64,000 nt of DNA from Sphingobacteriales bacterium. Its GTDB lineage: Bacteria > Bacteroidota > Bacteroidia > Chitinophagales > Chitinophagaceae. Below the pieces are notes generated by a model. The model searched no databases, was not told the DNA's origin, and was given only the letters and a program-made list of their open reading frames with translations. A program made the position numbers and the translations under genes. Where the stretch lies: positions 1-64,000 of the forward strand of contig JACQDV010000018.1 of the NCBI GenBank assembly GCA_016200915.1. The letters are read 5' to 3'. Below, one piece after another: positions 53,211-62,421 of the stretch; within the stretch, counting starts at the first letter, position 1, and each line of letters opens with the position of its first letter.

Positions 53211-53825
53211 TCAGGTTGTTTTTAAAAAACTGCAGAATAAAAAATTTTGAATTGTGTTAAAAGGTGTCAAATGATCTTTGGTGATGCATTTGATCTTGTG
53301 AAAATATTTCTTTACAAAATCAGATAGACTGGTTTCTGTATATTGTTTCACTGTGAGACCACTGCATTTTTCTGGCCCTTTATCTGAAAAAGTTCCTATG
53401 ATAACCTTTGCACCGCTCTTTAAATACTGGTTGGCTTTTTCTAAATAAATTGTTCTGTCCTGTTCTTCTGTCAAAAAATGAAGTACGGCCCGGTCATGCC
53501 ACACATCAAATTTTTTTGATACGCTAAATGAATTAACATCGGCAACAATCCAGTTTACACCTTTAGCCCTGTCGCCCAAACGGCGGGCAGATTTTTCCAG
53601 CGCCTTTTCTGAAATATCCAGCACGGTAATATCTGTATAACCTTCCTGTAATAAATAATCAACCAATGTTCCATCTCCTCCGCCCACATCTATTATAGCA
53701 GCATCTTTTGGAATATTTAATTCCCTGAAAAAGGATAAGGACGTCTCAGGTTGCTGCTGGTACCAGCTAACCTCTTCAGACCCTTTGGTGGCATAAACTT
53801 TTTCCCAATGTTGTTTCAAATCCAT
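53211..53825 (-). CDS. Class I SAM-dependent methyltransferase, head of the ars operon
   Basis: Methyltransferase of about 204 residues: [32 protein letters not shown] is the opening of a small family often encoded beside ars genes; SAM site [16 protein letters not shown], then [17 protein letters not shown]. Substrate is unknown; thiopurine/tellurite-type methyltransferases share the pattern. The frame reaches 53882 by a TTG, but that would include the leader palindrome at 53861-53879; the ATG at 53825 fits both family and promoter. It ends one base before arsR. Confidence 0.82.
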   Translation of the reverse strand: MDLKQHWEKVYATKGSEEVSWYQQQPETSLSFFRELNIPKDAAIIDVGGGDGTLVDYLLQEGYTDITVLDISEKALEKSARRLGDRAKGVNWIVADVNSFSVSKKFDVWHDRAVLHFLTEEQDRTIYLEKANQYLKSGAKVIIGTFSDKGPEKCSGLTVKQYTETSLSDFVKKYFHKIKCITKDHLTPFNTIQNFLFCSFLKTT

Positions 53826-53860
53826 TAATCGTTTTTTTACGATGATTATTTTTATTAAAA

Positions 53861-53879
53861 AAGACGAGCATGTCGTCTT
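53861..53879 (-). promoter_or_regulatory. Palindrome in the ars leader: candidate ArsR operator or attenuator
   Basis: Perfect 7-bp inverted repeat AAGACGA / TCGTCTT with a five-base centre, located 17 bp downstream of the -7 box and about 35 bp before the first ATG. On the minus strand a T6 run overlaps its end, so it could also act as a short terminator. Position suits an ArsR operator. Confidence 0.5.
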
Positions 53880-53895
53880 CAATAATTTTATATCG

Positions 53896-53928
53896 CAAAT
53901 ATACGATTAACATTTTAGGATAAACAAA
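53896..53928 (-). promoter_or_regulatory. Bacteroidota-type promoter of the arsenic operon
   Basis: TTTG (53928-53925), 21 bp, TATATTTG (53903-53896) on the minus strand, matching the -33/-7 consensus. Transcription would begin near 53889, about 64 nt before the ATG at 53825. Confidence 0.7.
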
Positions 53929-54018
53929 TTTTCTGCTATATTTTTTTCTGAAAAGTCTTAAGCCGTCCATCAACTACCTCAAGAGATTGATTTTCAAAAA
54001 TACTTACCTTCACTTTCT

Positions 54019-55842
54019 ATGAGAAAATTATTTGTACTACCTGTATTATTTATTGCCTTCGCCTTAAACACTTTTAGCCAGGACCTTCATTACACCGTGA
54101 CAAGAACCATGATTCCCATGCGGGATGGTGTTAAGCTATTTACTGTAATTATCAGCCCTGATAGTGCTACAGAGAAGTTGCCAATACTAATGCAGCGTAC
54201 TCCGTATGGCGCAGATGTTCCTGATAATTTTAATCCGTTATTTGTTGCCTCTATGGCTTCCATGGCAAAAGAAGGATACATTTTTGTTCTCCAGGACATC
54301 CGTGGCAAATACAAAAGTGAAGGTGATATGCAAATTCATACACCATTAATTTCTGTTCAAAATAAAAATGCTGTTGATGAAAGTACCGATACCTGGGATA
54401 CGGTTGACTGGCTCATCAATAATGTTCCCAATAACAATGGTAAAGCGGGTATCAATGGTGTTTCCTATCCCGGCTGGTTAGCATTGGCGGGTGCTGTTAA
54501 TCCGCATCCTGCATTAAAAGCATCCAGCGAACAGGCTTGCATGGGTGATTTGTTTTTGGGTGATGATTTTCATCACAACGGCGCTTTTCGTTTGAGTTAT
54601 GGTTTTGAATATACTTATGAAGTAGAGTATGATAAAACAACTGACAGCGATTTTCCTTTTCCGCAGTATGATTTGTACAACTGGTATTTACACATAGGGT
54701 CATTGAAAGATATCAATGATAAATATTTTCACAATAAAGTTCCCACCTGGAATAATTTCATCAAACATCCAAACTATGATGAGTTCTGGCAAAAGAATTC
54801 AGCGCTGAGTTATGTTTCCTCTCCGCAAATTCCGCAATTACATGTTGGCGGTTATTTTGACCAGGAAGATATTAATGGACCTCAGCTGATGTATGCACAC
54901 ATGGAGAAAAAAGATTCATTCAACAGAAATCATATTGTGTTAGGTCCATGGAATCATGGTCAATGGGCAGGAGCCAAAGCTGATAGTTTGGGTAAAATAA
55001 GTTTTGAAAGTAAAACAGCCGTTTGGTTCCAGGATATGCAAAAGCAATGGTTTGATTACTGGTTAAAAGGAAAAGGTGATGGCAAATTCAAAGAAGCCTA
55101 TTGTTTTCAAACTGGAAGCAATCAATGGAAAACGTATGATCAATGGCCGCCAAAAGAAACTACTGCAAAAAAGTTATACGCAGCTGCTGGTAATAAATGT
55201 TCCTTTACTGCACCCACTGCAACTAATGGTTTTGTAAGTTATATCAGCGATCCAAAAAAACCGGTTCCCTACAGAACATTACCGATTGAAGCAACGTATG
55301 GGCCGGGCAGCCGCTGGAGGCCGTGGCAAGTGGAAGATCAGCGTTTTGTTTACACCCGGCCCGATGTAGTAAGCTTTACCGGTGAAACTTTAGAGAAAGA
55401 CTTTACTGTTACCGGCAAAATAACGGCTCATGTATTTGCCAGCACTACCGGCACAGATGCCGATTGGATTGTGAAGCTGATTGATGTGTATCCTGATATT
55501 AATGCAATGAGTTTAGCGATGAGTGGTTATCAATTACCTGTTGCTATGGAAGTGTTTCGTGGAAGATTCAGAAAAAGTTTTAGTAAACCCGAACCATTAA
55601 CGCCTAATAAAGTAGAAGAGTTTGTAATTGATCTTCATCAGATCAATCATACTTTTTTAAAGAGGCATAAACTGATGATTCAAATACAAAGCAGCTGGTT
55701 TCCGGTGATTGACCGTAATCCACAGAAATATGTACCGAATATTTTTGAAGCAAAAGAATCAGACTTCATCAAAGCTGAACAACGAATTTATTTTTCCAAA
55801 CAATACCCTACTTATATTGAGTTGCCGGTAATGGAGAAATAA
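54019..55842 (+). CDS. CocE/NonD family alpha/beta hydrolase (X-Pro dipeptidyl-peptidase S15-like)
   Basis: Secreted hydrolase of 607 residues with a signal peptide (FVLPVLFIAFALNTFSQ, cut after about residue 20). The catalytic Ser149 is in GVSYPGW; upstream are MRDGVKLFTVIISPD and LMQRTPYG blocks, and downstream GPWNHGQW provides the catalytic His. The C-terminal part (from about 430) is the jelly-roll domain of X-Pro peptidases and cocaine esterase. Natural substrate unknown: acyl peptides, esters or glutaryl-type amides. Monocistronic; a large hairpin element begins at its stop codon. Confidence 0.9.
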   Translation: MRKLFVLPVLFIAFALNTFSQDLHYTVTRTMIPMRDGVKLFTVIISPDSATEKLPILMQRTPYGADVPDNFNPLFVASMASMAKEGYIFVLQDIRGKYKSEGDMQIHTPLISVQNKNAVDESTDTWDTVDWLINNVPNNNGKAGINGVSYPGWLALAGAVNPHPALKASSEQACMGDLFLGDDFHHNGAFRLSYGFEYTYEVEYDKTTDSDFPFPQYDLYNWYLHIGSLKDINDKYFHNKVPTWNNFIKHPNYDEFWQKNSALSYVSSPQIPQLHVGGYFDQEDINGPQLMYAHMEKKDSFNRNHIVLGPWNHGQWAGAKADSLGKISFESKTAVWFQDMQKQWFDYWLKGKGDGKFKEAYCFQTGSNQWKTYDQWPPKETTAKKLYAAAGNKCSFTAPTATNGFVSYISDPKKPVPYRTLPIEATYGPGSRWRPWQVEDQRFVYTRPDVVSFTGETLEKDFTVTGKITAHVFASTTGTDADWIVKLIDVYPDINAMSLAMSGYQLPVAMEVFRGRFRKSFSKPEPLTPNKVEEFVIDLHQINHTFLKRHKLMIQIQSSWFPVIDRNPQKYVPNIFEAKESDFIKAEQRIYFSKQYPTYIELPVMEK

Positions 55843-55899
55843 ACCGCAGAGACGCAAAGGCGCAGAGAATAAACTCTGCGCCTCCCCGCCTCTGCGGTT
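55842..55899. repeat. REP-like double-stem palindromic element and terminator
   Basis: Outer arms AACCGCAGAG (55842-55851) and CTCTGCGGTT (55890-55899) enclose inner arms GGCGCAGAG (55859-55867) and CTCTGCGCC (55874-55882), both perfect. The GCAGAG core is repeated in all arms. It starts in the CocE stop codon and is followed by A/T-rich DNA, so it can terminate both convergent genes. The sequence style is that of dispersed intergenic palindromes. Confidence 0.85.
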
Positions 55900-55921
55900 A
55901 AAAATATTTTTAGTACCCTTT

Positions 55922-56746
55922 TTATCTGCCATCTCCATCCAGCAGATTACCTAATCCGCCCAATATACTTCCCTCCTCTTTGCGATGACCAAACTGCGGA
56001 CTGTAAGAAATGATCTTACTTGCCAAACGACTAATGGGCAATGATTGCAACCACACTTTACCGGGGCCACGTAATACTGCAAAGAACAAACCTTCACCAC
56101 CAAATACCCAGTTACGTATTCCTTTTACCATTTCAATATCAAAATCAATATTACCGGTGTAGGCAACAATACAACCTGTATCCACTCTTAAGAGTTCACC
56201 AGGTACCAGTGTTTTTTCTATCACATAACCACCTGCATGCATAAAAGCCATACCATCACCTTCTATCTTTTCCATTATAAAACCTTCCCCGCCAAAAATG
56301 CCTGTGCCTAATCTTCTTTGAAATTCTATTCCTATACTTACTCCTTTGGCGGCACATAAGAAAGCATCTTTTTGTGCAATGATCCTTCCATCTAATTGCT
56401 GCAGATCCATTGGAATGATTTTACCGGTATAAGGTGCAGCAAAACTCACTTTCTTTTTTCCCTGCCCAACATTAGTAAATGCTGTCATGAATAAACTTTC
56501 ACCAATCAGCAATCTTTTACCGGCACCTAACAGTTTACCCAATAAACCGCTTTGTTGCTGCTGTTGTGATCCGTCACCAAAAATGGTTTGCATCTGAATG
56601 CCATCATCCATCATCATAAAAGCGCCGCTTTCTGCAATGGCTGTTTCCTGCGGATCAAGTTCTATTTCTACAAACTGTAATTCTTCACCATAAATCTTAT
56701 AATCAATCTCGTGATTGCTGCGTTGAGAAGCATAAGTTGCATTCAT
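55922..56746 (-). CDS. TIGR00266/AIM24 family protein
   Basis: A 274-residue beta-rich protein without signal peptide or membrane helix. Family blocks: YGEELQFVEIELDPQETAIAESGAFMMMDDGI near the start, FMTAFTNVGQGKKKVSFAAPYTGKIIPMDL, GIFGGEGFIMEKIEGDGMAFMHAGG and a C-terminal GEGLFFAVLRGPGKVWLQSLPISRLA. Relatives in mitochondria (Aim24) affect membrane architecture; bacterial function is not known. A TAATTTTG at 56784-56777 on the minus strand is a possible -7 box. Confidence 0.9.
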   Translation of the reverse strand: MNATYASQRSNHEIDYKIYGEELQFVEIELDPQETAIAESGAFMMMDDGIQMQTIFGDGSQQQQQSGLLGKLLGAGKRLLIGESLFMTAFTNVGQGKKKVSFAAPYTGKIIPMDLQQLDGRIIAQKDAFLCAAKGVSIGIEFQRRLGTGIFGGEGFIMEKIEGDGMAFMHAGGYVIEKTLVPGELLRVDTGCIVAYTGNIDFDIEMVKGIRNWVFGGEGLFFAVLRGPGKVWLQSLPISRLASKIISYSPQFGHRKEEGSILGGLGNLLDGDGR

Positions 56747-56914
56747 AATTTTATCGTTTGAAAATAATTAAGAGTACAAAATTAGCGGGTCGGAAATTTA
56801 TAAACGGTGTTGCCGGTGAATATTCGGTGAAAATATTTACTTATACAATCCTGATAACAGGAAAAACATTTCTTCTTACTTACTTATCTGCCTTGGATTG
56901 GTTAAATTTGAGGA

Positions 56915-57106
56915 ATGGAAAAAGTGGTAAATATTCAACCCCTTCATAGTAAGAAAAATGATTTTCATTTCTGGAAGGATAAGCCAGATGCAGAAAAATT
57001 AGCGGCAATAGAAATGCTCCGTCAACAATACATCCATTTTAAATTCAATAATGTTCAGCCCCGATTTCAAAGAGTTTGCAGAGTTATTAATAAAGCACAA
57101 GGTTAA
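56915..57106 (+). CDS. Small conserved protein paired with the nucleotidyltransferase
   Basis: A 63-residue protein: EKVVNIQPLHSKKNDFHFWKDKPDAEKLAAIEMLRQQYIHFKFN and a Pro-Arg-Phe-Gln-Arg-Val tail. Small proteins of this type (FxxW/YW...RLxAxExLRQ...FQRV) commonly precede a MNT-like nucleotidyltransferase gene. It overlaps the next gene by 56 bp in another frame, a strong sign of coupled translation. It may be an antitoxin, RNA-binding or accessory partner; no function is demonstrated by sequence. Confidence 0.72.
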   Translation: MEKVVNIQPLHSKKNDFHFWKDKPDAEKLAAIEMLRQQYIHFKFNNVQPRFQRVCRVINKAQG

Positions 57107-57488
57107 ATATCTTGTGGTTGGTGGTTATGCGGTAGGCATACATGGCCATCCCCGCTATACTGGCGACCTTGATATTTGGCTATTGCCGGAAAAAGAAAAT
57201 GCGGCAAAAATAATGGCCGCTGTAAAAGACTTTGGCTTTGGGTCGCTCTCCATTACAGCAGAAGATTTCATCAAAGAAGAAAATGTTATCCAATTAGGCT
57301 ATCCTCCATTACGTATAGATTTACTTACTTCAATTGACGGAGTAAGCTTTGATGAATGTTATGAAAACAAAAAGGTTGTAACTGTTGATGGATTAGCAGT
57401 GAATTTTATTGGCTACAACGATCTTATAAAAAATAAGAGGGCCACAGGAAGACAGCAGGATTTGGGCGATATTGAAAACCTTAAATAA
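57051..57488 (+). CDS. MNT-type nucleotidyltransferase, putative toxin-antitoxin partner
   Basis: Pol-beta superfamily nucleotidyltransferase of 145 residues. The active site is complete: G24-G25 in LVVGGYAVGIHGHPRYTGDLDIW, D39-x-D41, and a third carboxylate D90 in LRIDLLT. Two-gene modules of a small protein plus such an enzyme resemble the AbiEii/MenA and HEPN/MNT classes, which act by adding nucleotides to tRNA or to the partner protein. The ATG at 57051 lies inside the upstream gene. Role is inferred; no HEPN gene is present. Confidence 0.82.
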   Translation: MFSPDFKEFAELLIKHKVKYLVVGGYAVGIHGHPRYTGDLDIWLLPEKENAAKIMAAVKDFGFGSLSITAEDFIKEENVIQLGYPPLRIDLLTSIDGVSFDECYENKKVVTVDGLAVNFIGYNDLIKNKRATGRQQDLGDIENLK

Positions 57489-57490
57489 AA

Positions 57491-57521
57491 AAGCCGTCTC
57501 TAGTGTAGAGACGGTTTTTTT
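57491..57521 (+). terminator. Rho-independent terminator after the nucleotidyltransferase
   Basis: CCGTCTCTA (57494-57502) pairs perfectly with TAGAGACGG (57506-57514), three-base loop, followed by T7. A-run on the left side makes it usable from the other strand as well. Confidence 0.92.
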
Positions 57522-57529
57522 ATTTAAAC

Positions 57530-57558
57530 CCTGCCTGCACTACGTTTCGGCAGACAGG
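57530..57558. repeat. Inverted repeat CCTGCCTGC / GCAGACAGG
   Basis: Nine-base arms with one mismatch and an 11-base spacer lie 30 bp after the RND gene's stop on its downstream side. The CCTGCCTGC/GGCAGACAGGC style is that of dispersed intergenic palindromes; it may end RND transcription. Confidence 0.55.
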
Positions 57559-57587
57559 CAAAACCAACTGAAAATCTTTATGCTTGT

Positions 57588-60500
57588 TTATTTTCTTTTA
57601 AATCCTAAATAATGAGGAAGCATTGGCTTACCCATTATTAATCTCTTCCATACCCACATTATCAAAACCAGCAGGAAGAATAACGGGCCCGTAAAACCGA
57701 GTAATGCTACCCATTTGGTTCCATAGAATTTTGTCATGGGTCTTCTCAATCTTTCTGAAATTAAGTACATCGATGGTACGATGAGTAATGTCATAAAGAA
57801 AGCGAAGATCAAACCAAAGATCAATGTCCATGACAATGGTCCCCAGAATACCACACTATCACCACCAAGGAAAATATGCGGATTGAACGTTCGCAAGAAT
57901 GATAACCAGTCAATATTTAATCCAATGGCTAATGGTAATAATCCAAGAATTGTTGCCAATGCTGTTAGCAACACCGGTATGATACGAATTTTACCCGCCT
58001 GGATAATAGCATCTCTTGTTTTATAACCACGGCTGCGCAATTCATCGGTAAACTCAATTAACAGGATCGCATTCTTAACTACTATACCAGCCAGACCAAC
58101 AATACCCATCGCCACCATGATCAAAGGCATTTTCATTCCTGTTAAAGCAAAACCAAAGAACACACCAATGATACTGAAGAAAATTTCGTTCAATACAATA
58201 AATGGTTTACTTACAGAATTGAACTGAAGTACAAGAATACCAAAGATGATTCCCAATGCAACAATCAATGCGGTTAAAAGAAAACTCAATGATTCCTGTT
58301 GTTCTTCCTGCTGACCAGTTTGTTTAATGGTGATGCTATCTGGCTTACCCTTGAAATTATCAATGGCTTTCTTTACATCCAGGTTGATTTTGTTTGGGTC
58401 TGATCCCTGCAAAATGTTTGAGTAAACAGTGATCAGTCGTTTCAGGTTCTTACGTTTTACTCCACCCAGTGTATTGGTATAATCAAATTTCACCACATTA
58501 CTGATCGGCACCTGTTTCACCTGGCCTGATGCGAAATCACGATAAGTGATCTTCATATTCTGTAAATCAGAAATATTATTCCGCAACTCATCGGTATAAC
58601 GTATCTGCACTTTATATTCATCTTCACCATCTTTCAGTTTACTTGCTTCACGGCCAAACAAAGCTGTTCTTAATTCACTACCAATTTGCCCGGTACTTAA
58701 CCCTTCTCTCATCGCTCTTTCCCTGTCAACAGATAAAGTGAGTTCAGGTTTATTTACGTCTACATCTAATTTTAGTTTTTCAACACCAGGAACATTCACA
58801 CTGTCTAAATAGTTTTTCAGTTTCACCGCTGTCTTTACAATATCATCAAACTCATCACCAATTACTTCAACGTTTACAGGCGCACCGGAAGCAGGACCAT
58901 TTTGTTGTCCCTGAATACTTACTTCAGCACCGGGAATTTCTTTGATAACACTACGCAGACTGTCTACATACATGGATGTTTTTATACCATGACGTTTTTC
59001 AAATTCTACAAACGAAATTTGAATTCTTCCCAAATGTGGTTGTGTTCCTCTTTCACCCTGGAAAGGATCTGTTGCACCAACAGCAACATTTGTAATTACA
59101 GATTCTACTACCGGGTTGTTTTCTCCTAACACAGAAAATACTTTATTCTCCAGCACTCTTGTAACACTATCAGTAACTACTGTTTTTGTACCTACCGGCA
59201 TTTTTAAATACACATACACAACCGGCGGATCACCACTGGGGAAGAAATCTGTTTTCGTTCTTCCTGAAAAAATAGATGCTGCTAATGCTGCAAAAGCCAA
59301 AATAAATGAACCAAACACAGCAGCTAATAACCAACCTGGGCGGTTACGACTTAATGCCCACTTGATACCACGTTCATAACGGTTCATAATGCGTGGTAAA
59401 AATTTATTCTGAAAACGATGAATCCAGTCGGTTAATAAATATTTGTTGAATATAACCAGTACTGCCATTATCAGTAAGAAGTTGGCAAATGCAGGAAATC
59501 CAAACAAATGAAACAGCAAACCAAATCCAACCAAAGCCCAAAACCATTTCTTTTTAAACAAAGCTGATTTAGGTTTCGGGTCAGGATAAATTTCCGGTTT
59601 CATAAATGAGGTGGCAAATACCGGGTTTATGAGAAACGCAACAATCAATGATGCTGTTAATGTTAAGATCAGCATCGTTGGCAGATAGATCATAAACTTG
59701 CCAATGATACCCGGCCAGAATAATAATGGAAAGAAAGGTGCCAGCGTTGTAACTGTACCAGACAGCACCGGGGCAAATACTTCACCTGCCGCCAGCTTAG
59801 CCGCTCTTACAATCGGCGTTTTGCCATTATTGAATATACGGTGTGTGTTTTCTATCACCACAATGGCATCATCCACTATAATACCCAAACCAAACAGCAG
59901 TGCAAACAACACAATAAAGTTGAGCGTAACTTTTGTACCTACAATTACATCTGCTGATGGAATAAACAGGAATGCTACAAATACACTCAGCGGAACACTC
60001 AATGCCACGAAGAAGGCATTGCTTACACCCATAAAGAACATCAATACGATCAACACGAATATGAATCCAATAACGATTGTATTGATAAGTTCATTGAAAG
60101 ATATTTTTGTAGGTGTACTTTGATCACCGCTAACAGAAATATCAAGGTCTTTTGGGAATTCTGATTTCTTCAGTTCATCAATGATCGCATGTACCTGTTC
60201 AGAAGTACGAATCAAATTCTCACCTGATCTTTTTACGATCTGCAGTGTAACTACATCTTTTTTATTCAGTCGGCTATAACTTTCTTTTTCTTTTACCGTA
60301 TCAACCACTTGTGCTATATCTCTTAAATAGATTGGTTGACCATAAATATTTTTGATAACAATGTTATGCATATCCAGCGCCGTTTTAAACTGGCCACGTA
60401 CCTGGATGGTTGGCTGCATCTCACCGATTTTTATATTACCGGCAGTAATGTCCCTGTTCTCATTAGAGATCGCATTGGCAATATCCGTAAAACCTAAACC

Positions 60501-61130
60501 GGCTGCTTCCATTTTATATTTATCAACATTCACCTGTATCTCTCTTTCCGGTGCACCAGCTATTTCGGCTTTACTTACTTCCGGTAATTCTTCAAATTTA
60601 TCCTGCAGTTTCTTTGCATACTCTTTCAGCTTTACTCCATCATAATTACCACTTACATTCACAAACATGATGGGAAAATCAGAGAAAGCCACTTCCACTA
60701 CATCCGGTTGTGTGGTCATATCAACTGGTAAATCTGTTTTTGCTTTATCTACCGCATCTTTTACTTTTCGCTTGGCTGTTTCTACATCAACGGTTGTTTC
60801 AAACTCCACCAATATGCTGCTGAAATCCTGGATTGATGTACTTTTTATATTACGGATCTTTGCACCACTGATAGCTTTGATCTGTTTTTCTATCGGGCGG
60901 GTTATAAGATTTTCTATATCCTTGGGAGAGTTACCGGCGTAAACTGTTGCCACATATATCTGCGGCAAAGTAATATCAGGATATTGCTCCTTTGGCAGCG
61001 AAGTAAAAATATTTAAGCCCCACAGCGTAATGGCAATGGTTGCCACATAGGCCACCGTTGTATGATCAATCACCCAGCTGGTTGGCTTAAATTGTTTGAA
61101 TAATTCTTTTATTTTGGTTGCAATGTTCAT
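57588..61130 (-). CDS. RND family efflux pump inner-membrane subunit (AcrB/HAE1-like)
   Basis: Proton-driven tripartite pump subunit of 1180 residues. The N-terminal helix (YVATIAITLWGLNIF) is followed by PKEQYPDITLPQIYVATVYAGNSPKDIENLI, typical of HAE1 transporters; two blocks of six membrane helices are seen, with GLGIIVDDAIVVIENTHRI (acidic pair of the proton relay, helix 4) in the first and GIVGLAGIVVKNAILLIEF in the second. The two periplasmic porter regions lie between. The frame opens at an ATT at 61148; the ATG at 61130 is preferred. Its adaptor gene 49 bp upstream is frameshifted. Confidence 0.93.
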   Translation of the reverse strand: MNIATKIKELFKQFKPTSWVIDHTTVAYVATIAITLWGLNIFTSLPKEQYPDITLPQIYVATVYAGNSPKDIENLITRPIEKQIKAISGAKIRNIKSTSIQDFSSILVEFETTVDVETAKRKVKDAVDKAKTDLPVDMTTQPDVVEVAFSDFPIMFVNVSGNYDGVKLKEYAKKLQDKFEELPEVSKAEIAGAPEREIQVNVDKYKMEAAGLGFTDIANAISNENRDITAGNIKIGEMQPTIQVRGQFKTALDMHNIVIKNIYGQPIYLRDIAQVVDTVKEKESYSRLNKKDVVTLQIVKRSGENLIRTSEQVHAIIDELKKSEFPKDLDISVSGDQSTPTKISFNELINTIVIGFIFVLIVLMFFMGVSNAFFVALSVPLSVFVAFLFIPSADVIVGTKVTLNFIVLFALLFGLGIIVDDAIVVIENTHRIFNNGKTPIVRAAKLAAGEVFAPVLSGTVTTLAPFFPLLFWPGIIGKFMIYLPTMLILTLTASLIVAFLINPVFATSFMKPEIYPDPKPKSALFKKKWFWALVGFGLLFHLFGFPAFANFLLIMAVLVIFNKYLLTDWIHRFQNKFLPRIMNRYERGIKWALSRNRPGWLLAAVFGSFILAFAALAASIFSGRTKTDFFPSGDPPVVYVYLKMPVGTKTVVTDSVTRVLENKVFSVLGENNPVVESVITNVAVGATDPFQGERGTQPHLGRIQISFVEFEKRHGIKTSMYVDSLRSVIKEIPGAEVSIQGQQNGPASGAPVNVEVIGDEFDDIVKTAVKLKNYLDSVNVPGVEKLKLDVDVNKPELTLSVDRERAMREGLSTGQIGSELRTALFGREASKLKDGEDEYKVQIRYTDELRNNISDLQNMKITYRDFASGQVKQVPISNVVKFDYTNTLGGVKRKNLKRLITVYSNILQGSDPNKINLDVKKAIDNFKGKPDSITIKQTGQQEEQQESLSFLLTALIVALGIIFGILVLQFNSVSKPFIVLNEIFFSIIGVFFGFALTGMKMPLIMVAMGIVGLAGIVVKNAILLIEFTDELRSRGYKTRDAIIQAGKIRIIPVLLTALATILGLLPLAIGLNIDWLSFLRTFNPHIFLGGDSVVFWGPLSWTLIFGLIFAFFMTLLIVPSMYLISERLRRPMTKFYGTKWVALLGFTGPLFFLLVLIMWVWKRLIMGKPMLPHYLGFKRK

Positions 61131-61179
61131 GATCTTTCGTTTAGTCAATTCTCAAATCGAATCCTGTCTTCTTGCTTAA

Positions 61180-62390
61180 CTATTGTGCAATAGCAATGCT
61201 TTGCCCGTCATATAAACTTTGGAAACCTTTAGTGATTACCTGGTCGCCTGCAGCTAAGCCGCTTTTTACTTCCACTATATCACCATTTACTTCACCAATG
61301 ATCACTGGTTTTTTACGGGAAACAACTTTGTTGTTTTCTTTTGCATACACAAAAACAAATTTTCCTTTTTCATCCGTTTGAATGGCAGCTAATGGCACAA
61401 CAAATGCAGTAGGATTCGCATAGTCCTGTATCTTCACCTGTGCTACCATATTTGGTTTTAATAAACCATCAGATCGAATTTTTGCTTCTACAATAAAACT
61501 CCGTGATGTAGTCCCTACAACCTGGCTCACAACCGATACATTTGTTTTAATTACTTTATTACCTAAATCAGGAATAACTACTTCAACAACATTTCCTGTT
61601 TTTACTCTGCTTAAATAAGTTTCAGGAATATCAGCAGTAACCTTCAAACTACTGTTGTTTACAATTTGAATTTGTGGCTGAGTGCCATTAAAGCCAGTAA
61701 AAGTTTCTCCCACTCTTACATTTACTACATCTGCAACACCGCTAACGTCTGCATAAACATTTGTCGTAGCCCATTGTTCCTGTGCAGATTTCATTGTTTC
61801 TTCTGCAGTTTTTAATTGGGCTTCGGTCGCTTCAACATCGGTTTTTGCTTTAATCACTTGCACTTCCGTACCAATATTCTGATCCCAAAGATTTTTTTGA
61901 CGTTGATATAAATTTTGGAGAAAAGCCAATTGGGTTTTTATTTGCTCCAACCCCTGCCTTGCTGCAGCAATATTTTGTTTAATTACCGCATCGTCTAACT
62001 TAGCCAGTAATTGTCCTTTTTTTACAACATCTCCCTTCTTCACATACAATGCTTTCACTAAAGCAGGTTGTCCACGTGGTGATACAAAGAAATATTATCC
62101 GAACCTATATTTCCCTGCAATTCTATAAAGTGTTCAAACTTTTGATTGGCAATAGTTACTACTTCTACCAGCTTAGCTGATTTAGCTGCGGCTGCAGCCG
62201 GATCAGCTTTGGCAATTTCATCTTCTAATTTAGCGATCTTATCAGCCAGCTTTGATTGTTCTGACTGCAATTTTGCTAATTCAGCTTTCTTATCTCCTAA
62301 TGCTGATTTTTCTTCTTTAGCTCCTCCTCCGCAGGCGGCGATTACGATCATCATCCATGCGGCTATACTTATTCTTATTATTTGTTTCAT
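61180..62390 (-). pseudogene. RND periplasmic adaptor (membrane fusion protein), frameshifted
   Basis: Two frames make up one MFP. The first (62390-62058) has a lipoprotein signal (MIVIAACGGG), a coiled coil of about 45 residues and the start of the barrel (FEHFIELQGNIGSDNIS), then stops. In the next frame homology goes on without loss: FVSPRGQPALVKALYVKKGDVVKKGQLLAKLDD (lipoyl-type hinge), alpha-hairpin, beta-barrel and VPLAAIQTDEKGKFVFVY. One T added within complement 62085-62094 restores about 403 residues. The rest is undamaged, so this is either a very recent mutation or a sequence error. Adaptor between TolC and the RND pump. Confidence 0.9.
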
Positions 62391-62421
62391 ACGATTATTT
62401 TATGCTGTTTGGTTAATGTTG

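Noticed and set aside
53826-53882. N-terminal extension of the ars-operon methyltransferase
   Set aside because: It needs a TTG start and would translate through the leader palindrome at 53861-53879; family homologues begin at the ATG at 53825.
59698-60123. 141-codon plus-strand frame opposite the RND gene
   Set aside because: Antisense shadow of membrane helices 1-6; rich in Thr, Asn and Ile without any domain.
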